From the NCBI RefSeq assembly GCF_000234805.1, contig NC_016645.1, positions 1,960,391 to 2,024,390 of the forward strand: a DNA stretch of 64,000 bases, given 5' to 3'. Of the stretch, positions 1-8,634 are shown in pieces; the first letter of the stretch is position 1, and every line of letters starts with the position of its first letter. The notes under the pieces were generated by a model. The model saw only the letters and a program-made list of their open reading frames with translations. It was not told where the DNA came from and ran no database searches. A program made the position numbers and the translations under genes. The DNA is from Pyrobaculum ferrireducens (lineage in GTDB: Archaea; Thermoproteota; Thermoprotei; Thermoproteales; Thermoproteaceae).

Positions 1-157
1 ATAAAGCCATAAGCGCGCAGTTCCAGACATCTTCGCCTACCCCCGCCTCCCGCCCCAGAAGGGCCGCCAGTTGCGGGGCGCCTATCTGAAGCAGTATCCT
101 CGCCGCGAGGAGCCCGGTATCGACTACTGCTCCTCTCTGTAGTCGAGGATGCGGCAT
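1..157 (-). CDS. Partial hypothetical protein, cut by window edge
   Basis: An open frame starts at an ATG (complement of 155-157) and runs without a stop to the window edge. It begins MPHPRLQRGAVVDTGLLAAR and continues with a leucine/alanine-rich stretch. It overlaps the last part of the upstream gene (stop near 124) by about 30 nt, as is common for coupled genes here. At least 52 codons are visible. I do not recognise the family. The call rests on an open frame, good codon composition and gene order only. Confidence 0.4.
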   Translation of the reverse strand, partial: MPHPRLQRGAVVDTGLLAARILLQIGAPQLAALLGREAGVGEDVWNCALMAL

Positions 158-378
158 TTCTCATCCACCTTTAAAACCGCTTTGATCTCCCTCGGCGGCA
201 CCCCCAGCACTGCGGATACGTAGACGTAGTACACCTCGACCACCCACACATCGCCCTCCCTCTCCGCCTTAATCACCCGAAAGTTAGGAGGCAGGTAGCC
301 AACCATCTGCTGGAGAAAAGTCTTAATTCTAAGAGTCACGGCCGCGACATCTACGCACCCTGTCTCGACAATCTGCAT
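124..378 (-). CDS. Small hypothetical protein, 84 aa
   Basis: Short soluble protein with one strand-rich core (residues roughly 40-70, alternating hydrophobic VWVVEVYYVYV) and two cysteines. No family recognised. The start ATG at 378 is preferred over the GTG two codons upstream because an AT-rich box (complement of about 396-405, GCTTAAATAC) is centred about 23 nt upstream, the spacing seen for leaderless genes throughout this window. It is followed by, and overlaps, another reverse-strand frame, so the two are probably co-transcribed. Confidence 0.6.
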   Translation of the reverse strand: MQIVETGCVDVAAVTLRIKTFLQQMVGYLPPNFRVIKAEREGDVWVVEVYYVYVSAVLGVPPREIKAVLKVDEKCRILDYREEQ

Positions 379-498
379 AGCCACAACTCTCCACGTGTAT
401 TTAAGCTGATATTAAGCACCTCAAGAGCGTGGCGTTAACAAGTTTCAGATATGTAAGCGCCCCTCTTCTGTAGCGAGGGCGATTGGGCGCAACCGGGC

Positions 499-510
499 TT
501 AAGTTTTATT
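499..510 (+). promoter_or_regulatory. TATA-type promoter of the Panacea gene
   Basis: The AT-rich box TTAAGTTTTATT is centred about 25 nt upstream of the GTG start at 530, with no room for a leader. This is the typical archaeal box A position when transcription starts at the first codon. Confidence 0.55.
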
Positions 511-529
511 TAATGGAGTTGTTAATAAT

Positions 530-1042
530 GTGGAAACAATAGGCAAATATGATGTAGGTGATGTCGTGGCGTATGTTACATATAGGCTAGGGAATGTAGG
601 TAGCTTAAAGAAGTTAATGAAGCTCCTCTTCCTCATTCAGTACGAAACCCGCCGCTTGTTTACGCCGAGGGCGGTGAAGTTCCTATACCACGGCGCGCCC
701 GTGACGCGGGCCGAGTTTTTCATATGGAGCTTCGGGCCCATGGCTAACGAGGTGTACGACGCCCTGGAGGACGAGTCGCGGTTCCGTATAGAGCCCGCGG
801 AGGAGGGCCCCGCCTACACCGTGAAATACCTAGGCGAACCCCCGAAACTGCCTCCGCCAGTGGCGAAGAGAGTCGACGACGTGTTGAAGAGGTACGGAAG
901 CTACAAGGCGTGGGAGCTGGAGAAAAAGGTAAATCAGTTGCTGGGGCTCAAGCCGGAGAAAAAGGAGGAATACATGGGATGCAGTAGACAAATACCTCCA
1001 GCTGGAGGGGTTCAGGATAGAAACACGAGACTTGGCACATGA
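530..1042 (+). CDS. Panacea-domain (DUF4065, SocA/GepA-like) protein with frameshifted C-terminus
   Basis: Residues about 20-80 (KLMKLLFLIQYE, then FFIWSFGPMANEVYDAL) are typical of the Panacea/DUF4065 domain, found in many antitoxins and in the Caulobacter adaptor SocA. The last 20 or so residues of this frame look artificial (proline- and arginine-rich). Dropping one G from the run at 976-978 restores a natural-looking helical tail, YMDAVDKYLQLEGF, ending at TAA 1047-1049. So either the gene has a one-base insertion or the sequence has an error. Panacea genes usually sit next to a toxin gene; the next gene downstream is decayed. Function as an antitoxin is an inference from the domain. Confidence 0.75.
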   Translation: METIGKYDVGDVVAYVTYRLGNVGSLKKLMKLLFLIQYETRRLFTPRAVKFLYHGAPVTRAEFFIWSFGPMANEVYDALEDESRFRIEPAEEGPAYTVKYLGEPPKLPPPVAKRVDDVLKRYGSYKAWELEKKVNQLLGLKPEKKEEYMGCSRQIPPAGGVQDRNTRLGT

Positions 1043-1081
1043 CGATTAAGAATCAGTTAAAATTTTGGAGATCTCCACATT

Positions 1082-1640
1082 AGATCTAGAAGAAGTAGCC
1101 TCACGTGGGAGGAGTACAAGGAGTTAATACACGCGGCGTGCGCCGGGTGGAGCACGGCCTGAGTGGAGTGGCTAAGGAGGCGGTTCGGCAACCCTCGCGG
1201 TCACTACGGCCTTCTGGGTAGCGCCCTCGTGGCGTGCTACGCCGCCAGAGAATGTCGCGATGTTGTACCTGAAGCCGAGTTATCCATTCCCTCCATACGG
1301 GGCCCGATACTGGTAGACGTCGCAGTGGTGACAGACGTCGTAATAGATCTAGAAGCTACATCATAGAGATGTGAGAAGTCTCGACGGTCAACTAGATCCG
1401 GTAATAGAGCAACACGGACAAATCTTGAAGAGAAGCGGCATCTATCTTGGAGTTCTGCACTTATTCACGTCCAAGGTGCCTCGGATCAAGACTCCGCGCT
1501 GGGTATAGCCGGCACACATACCGCCTGGCTGGCATGAGTCGTTCAGTGCTGTGGAGAACGCCCTTAAGGGGTTGGCGAACAGCCTGGGCTTTAGATGGGC
1601 TTCCGTGGGCTCCTGTGGTAATACAGCCTCACTTTTTTAA
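1082..1640 (+). pseudogene. Decayed gene, three fragments; possible nuclease-fold protein
   Basis: One frame reads RSSLTWEEYKELIHAACAGW, hits TGA at 1160-1162, then continues in the same frame to 1366, including GHYGLLGSALVACYAARE and VDVAVVTDVVIDLEATS. The reading then carries on in the next frame from about 1362 (DPVIEQHGQILKRSGIYLGV), crosses TAG at 1506-1508 and ends at TAA 1638-1640. The coding character on both sides of each break indicates one former gene of about 180 codons. The VD..(n)..DLEAT pattern resembles the D...E.x strand of PD-(D/E)XK nucleases, but this is weak. Lying directly after a Panacea gene, it could be a lost toxin partner; that is speculation. Confidence 0.5.
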
Positions 1641-1660
1641 GCAGATCGGCGTGTATATGT

Positions 1661-3703
1661 GTGACTGTTGAGGTTGAGCTGGATATCTTGCGCGACAAGT
1701 TTAGAGAGTTGGTGACGGGTAACGAGAAAATCTCCGACGAGCTTATCAACATGATTATCCAGCGGAAGAGGTCTCTGGAGGTGGATTTCCACGACATCTT
1801 AATGTTTGACAAGACACTGGCGGATCTAGTAATCGAGAGGCCTAAGCAAGTCCTGCCAGAGGCGGACAAGGTGGTGCGGGAAATCGTAGAGGAGAAGGAC
1901 CCCGAGACCGCCAGGCAGCTTAAGCGCTTCTACTTCAGAGTGCGGAACCCCCCGCTGGCGGTCCCCCTGAGGAAGCTCAGGTCGGAGTACATAGGCCGCC
2001 TCATAAAAATAGAGGGTATAGTCACCAGGCAGACCCCCCCGAAGCACTTCCTATACAAGGCGCTGTACCGGTGCACCCAGTGCGGCTACGAGATTGAGCT
2101 CATGCAGGAGCTGGAGCGCCACGTCGAGCCCCCCGCCAAGTGCCCCAGATGCGGCGCCTCAAAGAGCTTCACCCTAGTCACAGAGCTCTCCCAGTACATA
2201 GACTGGCAGAAGGTCATAATACAAGAGAGGCCGGAGGACCTCCCACCCGGCCAGCTACCCCGTAGCATCGAGGCGGTGTTGCTAGACGACTTGGTAGACA
2301 CTGTCAAGCCCGGCGACATAGTGGCGCTGTCGGGAATCGTCGACCTCACCCTCAGCGAGCTCAAGAAGGGCAGGCCCCCAATCGTCACCTCCTACGTCCA
2401 GGGGGTCCACGTAGAGACGATGAACAAGGAGCTCGTGGAGGAGATCACCAAGGAGGACGAGCAGAAAATCCTCGAAATCTCGAGGCGGCCCGACGTGAGG
2501 GAGCTGATAGTCAGGTCCATCGCCCCCTCCATATACGGCTACGAAGAAGTGAAGGAGGCAGTTGCGTGCCTACTCTTCGGCGGAAACGAAATCGTGTACC
2601 CAGACGGCGTCAGGGTCAGGGGCGACATAAACATCCTCCTAATAGGCGACCCGGGCACCGCCAAGTCCCAGCTGTTGAAGTTTGTGGCTAAGATCGCCCC
2701 CCGCGCCGTCTACACCACGGGCAAGGGCTCCTCAGCGGCGGGTCTCACCGCCGCCGTGGTCAGGGACAAGCTGACGGGGGAGTTCTACCTAGAGGCGGGG
2801 GCCCTCGTCCTGGCCGACAAGGGTGTCGCCGTCATAGACGAGATAGATAAAATGGATGCCAAGGACCGGGTGGCCCTACACGAGGCGATGGAGCAGAACA
2901 CCGTATCCATAAGCAAGGCAGGCATAGTGGCCACTCTCAACGCGAGAGCCGCCGTCCTCGCCGCCGCCAACCCAGCCTTCGGGAGGTACCTCCCCAACCG
3001 CACGGTGGCGGAGAACTTAGACCTGCCCGTCTCCCTCCTCAGCAGATTCGACCTGATCTTCGTAATACGGGACGAGCCCAGGGAGGAGTTCGACTCAGCC
3101 GTCGCCGGCCACATACTAGACCTGCACTCAGGCAAAACCCCCGAGGCCTTCCGCGACGTGCTGAGGCCGGACTTCCTGAGGAAGTACATCATGTACGCCA
3201 GGCGGTACGTGAGGCCGCTCCTCAGCGAAGAGGCAAAGGAGAGGATAAAAGCCTTCTACCTAGAGATGAGGAGGCGCTACCAAGGCCCCGGCACAGCCAT
3301 AGCCATAACCGCCAGGCAGCTGGAAGCCCTCATACGCCTCACCACCGCCGAGGCCAAGATGAGGCTGTCGCCCATAGCCACCGCAGAAGACGCCGAGAGA
3401 GCAATAAGGCTCTACCTCGCCTTCCTCAAATCAGTAGGCATAGACATAGAGTCGGGCGCCATAGACATCGACGCAATAATAACCGGCGTCCCCGCCTCCC
3501 GCAGAGAAGCCTACATAAAAGTAGTGGAGCTACTAAAGAAGATGGAGGAGGCGGAGAAAGGCCCCGTCAAAATCGACAAGCTCAAGGCAGAGGCCGAGAA
3601 GCTGGGAATCCCCCCCGCCGAGGTCCAGCGCATCGTAGACCTGCTAATCCGCAACGGCGAGGCCTACACCCCCAGACCCGGATACATAAAACGCGTCACC
3701 TAG
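1661..3703 (+). CDS. mcm: Replicative DNA helicase MCM
   Basis: Homohexameric archaeal MCM, which unwinds DNA at the replication fork. Length 680 aa is normal. The N-terminal DNA-binding region carries a four-cysteine zinc site (C138, C141, C161, C164). The AAA+ domain has Walker A GDPGTAKS (about residue 330), Walker B DEIDKM (about 393) and the arginine-finger motif LLSRFDLIF. The last 80 residues form a winged-helix-type tail. Start is GTG 1661 (MTVEVELDIL). A GINS subunit that would act with it lies at 45.0 kb in the same window. The gene stands alone on this strand. Confidence 0.97.
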   Translation: MTVEVELDILRDKFRELVTGNEKISDELINMIIQRKRSLEVDFHDILMFDKTLADLVIERPKQVLPEADKVVREIVEEKDPETARQLKRFYFRVRNPPLAVPLRKLRSEYIGRLIKIEGIVTRQTPPKHFLYKALYRCTQCGYEIELMQELERHVEPPAKCPRCGASKSFTLVTELSQYIDWQKVIIQERPEDLPPGQLPRSIEAVLLDDLVDTVKPGDIVALSGIVDLTLSELKKGRPPIVTSYVQGVHVETMNKELVEEITKEDEQKILEISRRPDVRELIVRSIAPSIYGYEEVKEAVACLLFGGNEIVYPDGVRVRGDINILLIGDPGTAKSQLLKFVAKIAPRAVYTTGKGSSAAGLTAAVVRDKLTGEFYLEAGALVLADKGVAVIDEIDKMDAKDRVALHEAMEQNTVSISKAGIVATLNARAAVLAAANPAFGRYLPNRTVAENLDLPVSLLSRFDLIFVIRDEPREEFDSAVAGHILDLHSGKTPEAFRDVLRPDFLRKYIMYARRYVRPLLSEEAKERIKAFYLEMRRRYQGPGTAIAITARQLEALIRLTTAEAKMRLSPIATAEDAERAIRLYLAFLKSVGIDIESGAIDIDAIITGVPASRREAYIKVVELLKKMEEAEKGPVKIDKLKAEAEKLGIPPAEVQRIVDLLIRNGEAYTPRPGYIKRVT

Positions 3704-3783
3704 ACCCACCCGGCGCAACACACGTGGCGCCGTGCACCCCTACACGTTGTGGAAAACCCTAGCACAGAGCAAAAGAGGCGTCC

Positions 3784-4155
3784 ATGAGTAATTCCGCTGG
3801 CGCAGAGAGGCTTGACCCTCCACAACGCGTAGAGGCCTACCTGGCGCTACGCGAGAAGTACCTCAGGGAGGCTGAGGAGCTGTACGCAAGGGGCGACTTG
3901 GCGCAGGCCGGGGAGAAGTACTGGGGCGCCGTCGCCGCGTTGCTAAACGCCATAGCAGAGAAGCGGGGCTGGGAGCACTACAGCCACAAGGACTACAACG
4001 CGGTAGTCGGCAGACTCTACAAAGAAAGCGGAGACAAGGAGCTCCTAACAGCCTTCGGCATGGCAGAGAGACTCCACGCGAACCTTCGCCACAACTTCAT
4101 GGACAAGGAAATCTTCGAGGCACACCGGGAGGAGGCGCTAAAACTGGTAGATTAG
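3784..4155 (+). CDS. PaREP1-family HEPN-like protein
   Basis: All-helical protein of 123 aa that fits the PaREP1 family, first named as a Pyrobaculum aerophilum repeat family and related to HEPN domains. The hallmark is DPPQRVEAYL at the start, then a helix with LAQAGEKYWGAVAALLNAI and a later ERLHANLRHNF. The arginine followed by a histidine seven residues on (R..6..H) in the last motif matches the HEPN RNase pattern Rx4-6H; other copies in this window have LHINFYEG instead and lack the arginine. Unlike the copies at 48.9 and 61.3 kb it has no N-terminal ribbon-helix-helix-like extension. Biological role unknown. Confidence 0.8.
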   Translation: MSNSAGAERLDPPQRVEAYLALREKYLREAEELYARGDLAQAGEKYWGAVAALLNAIAEKRGWEHYSHKDYNAVVGRLYKESGDKELLTAFGMAERLHANLRHNFMDKEIFEAHREEALKLVD

Positions 4156-4722
4156 AAGATACGCCTCCTAGCTACGCCCAATTTCTGCTCTGCAACTTAG
4201 GCGCAGACGCGCCTCCGTTGCCCCCTCGGGGGCATCTACCGCAAGCCCATGAATGTAGAAAACATACCGTTAACTGCGGCGGAATTTATCTACACCACCT
4301 CATTCTGCTACTTCTAAATCTAAAACCGGCCTCGATACCTCTTTCAACCCCCTCGGCGCGTCGGTAGTTCAAAATTTCGATTAATACACCAAAGAAATGC
4401 CCCCTGCAGTCGTAGTTGACAATACAGGGAGGAAAGGGACAACGTCACTTCGTGCCCTCTATATCCGCATTATCGGCACATCGTCACGACGAGACTCGAC
4501 GTCGAGAGATCGCCGCACGTCCGGTTAAACTGCAGCGGCACACAGAAGGACGCGAAAAACCGTAAGACGGGGTGTACTCCAGTCCCCGGAGGCTCTGTAA
4601 GCACCAGAGATCTCTCGCCGCGCCCCAGCCGCCACGGCTCACGAGCCGCACAAAGCCACGGCAGTGTCAGAACCTGAGGTAAAACCGGCGTAAAAGCTAT
4701 TTATAAAGGCGGTACTAATTAT
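4156..4722. other. 567-nt interval without a supported gene
   Basis: Both strands were read. A reverse-strand stretch near 4300-4430 (IEILNYRRAEGV in one frame) has mild coding flavour but stops soon and has no start, so it may be debris of an older gene. The right end holds the AT box TATTTATAAA (about 4699-4708) for the gene starting at GTG 4723. No repeat or RNA gene recognised. Confidence 0.4.
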
Positions 4723-5529
4723 GTGGGCCTCACCCCCGAGGAGAAGCGTAGGTTTTTGAGGGCTCTTGAGGAGGATGAGGAGTTTAGGCTGGCGGTGGCT
4801 GGGGCCGTCGGGCTTGGGGAGGTGTTGAGAGAGCTTAGAGACCTCCGCAGAGACTCCGAGAGGAGGTGGAGGCGCTGGTACAAAACCTGGAAAAAATTCC
4901 TAGAGGAAAACGAAAAACGGTGGCAAGAAAACGAGAAAAGGTGGCTAGAGAACGAGAGGCGGTGGCGGGAGTGGTTTGAGACGTGGCGGAAGTTCCAAGA
5001 AGAGAACGAAAAGAGGTGGCAAGAAAACGAGAAGAAGTGGAGGGAGTGGTACGAGACTTGGAGAAAATTCCTAGAGGAGAACGAGAGGCGGTGGGCTGAG
5101 CACGAGAAGTTAGAGGATCAGAGATTTAAGTGGGTGCAGTCGGCTCTGATGGACATCAGGGAGGCCCTAGGGAGAGGCCTCGAGCACCTCGTGGCGAGGG
5201 CTGTCGAGGACCTCCTGAGGGAGAGAGGGGTGGAGTGCCGCATACGGGTAAACGTGACCCTGCCAACAGCCGGCTACAAGGAGGTGGACATCTTCTGCCC
5301 AAGCCCCCTCGTCGTCGGCGAAGTCACCACAGCGGTGAAAAACATTAAGGAGGCGGAGGACGCGCTGGAGCAACTGAGGCGCTCGGTAGAAGCCGCGGAG
5401 AGGTTCACCGGCGCCACGACACAGCTCAAGATATTAGCCGTGGGATCCGCGCCGAGAGAAGTAGCGGAGTACCTACGGAAAAAAGCAGAAGAGGAGGGCA
5501 TACACCTCATACTGGGAAGAGAATACTAG
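4723..5529 (+). CDS. Coiled-coil protein with C-terminal PD-(D/E)XK-like nuclease fold (DUF3782-type)
   Basis: 268 aa. Residues about 45-130 are a very unusual charged coil with tryptophan every seven residues (EKRWQENEKRW) and a 25-residue unit repeated twice (REWFETWRKF / REWYETWRKF). The C-terminal 120 residues carry GLEHLVARAVEDLL, then YKEVDIFC and VVGEVTT, the D...E-x-T layout of degenerate PD-(D/E)XK nucleases, ending GIHLILGREY. This matches proteins annotated DUF3782 in crenarchaea. Start GTG 4723, not the out-of-frame ATG at 4721, because of the TATA box at about 4699-4708. A shorter paralogue follows at 6168. DNA cleavage is not shown; the third catalytic residue is Thr rather than Lys. 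Confidence 0.75.
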   Translation: MGLTPEEKRRFLRALEEDEEFRLAVAGAVGLGEVLRELRDLRRDSERRWRRWYKTWKKFLEENEKRWQENEKRWLENERRWREWFETWRKFQEENEKRWQENEKKWREWYETWRKFLEENERRWAEHEKLEDQRFKWVQSALMDIREALGRGLEHLVARAVEDLLRERGVECRIRVNVTLPTAGYKEVDIFCPSPLVVGEVTTAVKNIKEAEDALEQLRRSVEAAERFTGATTQLKILAVGSAPREVAEYLRKKAEEEGIHLILGREY

Positions 5530-6167
5530 AGGCACCCACAGACATATACATACACGGCCGGAGACCTGCACTAGACCGGGTGATAGGCAGAGGCCCCAGC
5601 GCTGATCACACGACGGCTCACCCACTACTGCGGATCTACCCCGAGGCTCCTTCAAACACAGCGACGGGGTACCTCGCGGTGTAGTCAACACGCGGCCCGG
5701 CGGGCCGCGGAAAATTGAAACACATCTGCGTCGGCCATCTCAATCAGATCCCCATCAGCAGACATAGAAAACGCGCAGAGCCCCCAGAAACGGCCCTCCA
5801 CAGGATAACCGGCGCCGGGAGCTCTGCAAGCACGGTATGCTAAACACGCAACAGATCCGTCAACGCGCAACGGCGCAGTGCTCAAACATATATGTCGAAA
5901 GGAGGCGTCGCATCAGCATATTTAGCCCGCCGCCTCTGCAACTAATACGCGATCGGCACCAGACAACCGGCCGAGCGCCACGCATACGGAGCAAGTTGGG
6001 ATCACTCGGCCGCGGCTGTATATACTACATCGGTGAGGTGGAGCTGAAAGAAAACAGGCGATTTATATTCGGCCAGCACCCGCGGCCCCGCAACCGCCTC
6101 ACCCCCGAGCCGCACCGCGACAACGCGGGGCGGAGAAATGCTAAAATTGGCGTGACGATGCAAGAGT
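5530..6167. other. 638-nt interval between the two nuclease-like paralogues
   Basis: No frame on either strand has convincing coding character. No trace of the tryptophan coil of the upstream gene is found, so the shorter downstream paralogue did not simply lose its coil by a local frameshift. The stretch GCTAAAATTGG (about 6139-6149) is a possible box A for GTG 6168. Confidence 0.4.
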
Positions 6168-6605
6168 GTGAAGGACTCCTACATCTCCCGCATGGACGAC
6201 AGATTCAGAGAGATAAGGAGAATCCTCACCGAGATACTAGAGGAGGTCAGCGGCTTTAAGTACCGCGCCGCGAGGGAGGTAGAAGAGCTTCTGGAAAAGC
6301 GGGGAGTGCACTGCGGCATATGGCTAGACGTACGGTTGCCGGCCGACGGCCTCGTGAAGATAGACCTCTACTGCCCCCAGCCCCTCGTAGTCGGCAAAGT
6401 CACAGTCTCCCTAATAGACGCAGAGGAGGTAGAAGAAGCCCTCGCACAGCTACGGAAACTAGCCGAAGCCGCCGAGAAGTCCAGGGGAGCCAAAACATAC
6501 CTAGCGGTGCTAGCCGTGGAATTCGCGCCGAGGGACGTCGCCCAGTACCTCAGAAAGAGGGCAGAGGAGGAAGGCATACACCTCATACTGGGGAGGGAAT
6601 ACTAG
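6168..6605 (+). CDS. Short paralogue of the nuclease-like protein, catalytic Glu replaced
   Basis: 145 aa, equal to the C-terminal domain of the gene at 4723-5529, and ending with the same 14 residues (AEEEGIHLILGREY). The long coil is absent, leaving only a short helix (RFREIRRILTEIL). Where the first copy has VDIFC...VVGEVTT, this one has IDLYC...VVGKVTV: the putative catalytic glutamate is lysine. It is therefore probably catalytically dead or acts as a binding subunit. Start GTG 6168 fits an AT box about 25 nt upstream; ATG 6194 is an alternative. Family as for the neighbour. Confidence 0.7.
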   Translation: MKDSYISRMDDRFREIRRILTEILEEVSGFKYRAAREVEELLEKRGVHCGIWLDVRLPADGLVKIDLYCPQPLVVGKVTVSLIDAEEVEEALAQLRKLAEAAEKSRGAKTYLAVLAVEFAPRDVAQYLRKRAEEEGIHLILGREY

Positions 6606-6922
6606 CCAAGCCGCACGTTGGATGTCCAGAATCTCCCTAGGCGGAGATCGCCAAGCCAGCGATTAGCCGTTGTAAAAACGAAACAAGCGCTGGGGATGCA
6701 CTCCAATCCTTATAGACATTTGTATTTTATATAAATTCGGAGGTCCTCACGCCGAGGATTTGTAATAAACAACAAACACGCCGAGACACGGTATCCACAG
6801 CAGAGACAAAGAAAAAGCAAAAGGCTAGGCACGCCACACAACCTGGAGCAACAATCAGCCACTGGGACGGCGCCCTTAACACGGCATCTATATCCACTTT
6901 GCAGTTCGGCGGCTACACCACA
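6606..6922. other. Intergenic region before the pilin gene
   Basis: No supported gene. An AT-rich patch (TTTTATATAAATT, about 6724-6736) looks like a promoter element but no credible frame follows it on either strand. Confidence 0.4.
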
Positions 6923-6932
6923 AAATATATAA
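6923..6932 (+). promoter_or_regulatory. Strong TATA box of the pilin gene
   Basis: AAATATATAA is centred 25 nt before the ATG at 6953. This is the best TATA match in the window and agrees with a highly expressed structural gene. It also shows that the longer frame starting at 6899 is not the real start. Confidence 0.75.
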
Positions 6933-6952
6933 GGAGGGGCGTCCATCCGCTT

Positions 6953-7381
6953 ATGCCCACAAAACTAAAGGGTATGACCTCCCTAGAAATAGCGATAATA
7001 GTAGCAATAGTGCTGGTAATTGCGATAGCAGTCGGCTGGTACCTATACACCACATTCGCCGCAGCTGGACAACAAGCATCGCTAACAGTAGTGTCGGCAA
7101 AAATCACAACAACAGAAGATGGAGCTACTCTTACATTGGAAGTTGTGCCACAAGGTGGCGCGTCTGTACAGATAAAAGCAGTTGAGATAGCTGGAACACA
7201 AGTCGACACCAGTAAAATTACCCCAACTCTTATCAGTGGGCCTACTACAGTGATAGTTACATTGGATGACATCAACGTTGCTGTTGGGCAGGTTCTCACT
7301 GGTAGAGTAGTGTTGAGCAACGGCGCAGTTGCTCCATTCAGCGCGTCAGTTGTAGCTGGAGGTGGAGAAGGAGCACCGTAA
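6953..7381 (+). CDS. Type IV pilin-like major subunit candidate
   Basis: 142 aa. The N-terminus MPTKLKG-MTSLEIAIIVAI is a class III (prepilin) signal: basic residues, a glycine cleavage site, a glutamate five residues after the cut, then a 20-residue hydrophobic helix ending GWYLYTTF. The rest is a Thr/Val-rich beta-type domain without cysteines. Cleavage would be by a PibD-like peptidase not in this window. The strong TATA box, T-rich terminator and solitary unit suggest an abundant filament subunit. The phrase WYLYTTF recurs in the small pilin-like gene at 12004, linking the two. Which pilus it forms cannot be told. Confidence 0.8.
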   Translation: MPTKLKGMTSLEIAIIVAIVLVIAIAVGWYLYTTFAAAGQQASLTVVSAKITTTEDGATLTLEVVPQGGASVQIKAVEIAGTQVDTSKITPTLISGPTTVIVTLDDINVAVGQVLTGRVVLSNGAVAPFSASVVAGGGEGAP

Positions 7382-7388
7382 GTTAAGA

Positions 7389-7426
7389 TTTTTTCATTAC
7401 TTTTCTAAATAATAACTAGCTTTTTT
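7389..7426 (+). terminator. T-rich terminator after the pilin gene
   Basis: Just after the stop there are T6 (7389-7394), T4 (7401-7404) and T6 (7421-7426) tracts on the sense strand. Archaeal RNA polymerase terminates at such tracts without a hairpin. Confidence 0.55.
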
Positions 7427-7481
7427 AGACTGTAAATGGGCTTATCCATCAGATTTATTTATCACTACTTAAGGGGGTGCC

Positions 7482-8546
7482 GTGTTAAATATGAAGGTCT
7501 TGGTTGATTGGGTAAGGGCGTTGGCGGTGGTGGTTGTTTTTGTTATAACGTCATTGTCTGTTGGCTTCACTTTTGCGGATGAGGTGGTGTATATGAAAGC
7601 TGGCTTGGGACAACTGAGTGGAACGCCCCCGGCTCTTACTTCGAATCCGGAGCATCCGCCTCTTGCAAAATATCTAATAGGTTTGGCGCCTAGGTGGGCG
7701 CCGTTTATTGCTGGTGTCGTAACGGTGTTTTTGACTGGTTGGCTAGGGCGCTTGTTGGGGAGGCCGTTTTGGCTGGTTTCTCTAAGCTTGGCTACCGACA
7801 TAATATTTGCAAGGACTTCCAGCTTCGCCATGCTTGACGTTTTCGTGGCGCTTTTTTCGGTTTCTGCCGTTATTTCATACCTCTTGGGGAGGAGGTGGCT
7901 GTCGGGGGTGCTGTGGGGGGCGGCGCTTGCCTCTAAATTTACTGCGGCCTTTCCCCTAGCCGGGTTTGTTTTCTACGTTTTGCTGAGGGATAGGAAGTCG
8001 CTGGCGCCGATTACTATAGGCGCGGCGGTGGCCTTTCTGGCCGCCCATGCTGTTGACTTGGCCCATGGCTTGTTTCTATACCACCTCCAGTTCTATTGGT
8101 GGCTTGTGTCTTTCCATAGCCATAAGAATCCTCTTACTGGCTGGCTTACCTTCCTTATGGGGGCGCCGTGGTATGTCTACTACACGAAGTTTCTATACAA
8201 CGGCACAGACACTGTAACGGCGCTGTCGAATCCTGGAGTGTATAAAGTATTGGAGTACGAGATCCAAGTGTCGATTGCGCCGTGGCTTGGCCACGTAGCT
8301 TGGCGCGCAGTTCCAGTTGAATTAATTAGGAAACCATCCCTGGGGCTGGATGCTCTGTTGGTTGCGTCGTCTGTGTTAATATCGCAGTCGGGCTGGTTCT
8401 ACTGGTACTTCGCCGCGGTGGCGCCCTTCTTCCACCTCTACACCCGCCGCATCTATGTAGCTATACAGTTGATATTCATCGCCTTGCTGTACCTAGGCAT
8501 GCCCCCCATCTTGACTTGGCCGCTGGGACCCTTTAAGACGGGATAG
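7482..8546 (+). CDS. GT-C fold membrane glycosyltransferase (PMT/GT39-like)
   Basis: 354 aa, about nine hydrophobic segments. The first extracellular loop has the acidic pair DE after helix 1 (FTFADEVVYMKAG) and NPEHPPLAKYLIG, the pattern of dolichyl-phosphate-sugar protein glycosyltransferases. A later ASKFTAAFPL and a loop with MLDVFVALF also fit. It would transfer a lipid-linked sugar to exported proteins on the outer face of the membrane. Placed between pilin genes, it probably glycosylates surface subunits, which contain many N-x-S/T sites; this is inferred. Start GTG 7482 is about 25 nt after ATTTATTTATC. Codon use is more T-rich than in the housekeeping genes. Confidence 0.75.
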   Translation: MLNMKVLVDWVRALAVVVVFVITSLSVGFTFADEVVYMKAGLGQLSGTPPALTSNPEHPPLAKYLIGLAPRWAPFIAGVVTVFLTGWLGRLLGRPFWLVSLSLATDIIFARTSSFAMLDVFVALFSVSAVISYLLGRRWLSGVLWGAALASKFTAAFPLAGFVFYVLLRDRKSLAPITIGAAVAFLAAHAVDLAHGLFLYHLQFYWWLVSFHSHKNPLTGWLTFLMGAPWYVYYTKFLYNGTDTVTALSNPGVYKVLEYEIQVSIAPWLGHVAWRAVPVELIRKPSLGLDALLVASSVLISQSGWFYWYFAAVAPFFHLYTRRIYVAIQLIFIALLYLGMPPILTWPLGPFKTG

Positions 8547-8634
8547 GCTAGATTAAATCCCGAGTAAGAACGGTATGTGTTGTTATATAATATCTGCAGA
8601 GCTTTTGAAGACGTGGCTGTTGATGTATGCCTAA

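Noticed and set aside
5837-6259. 140-residue forward frame
   Set aside because: Arg/His/Pro-rich, no family-like motif, overlaps the start of the nuclease-like gene in another frame.
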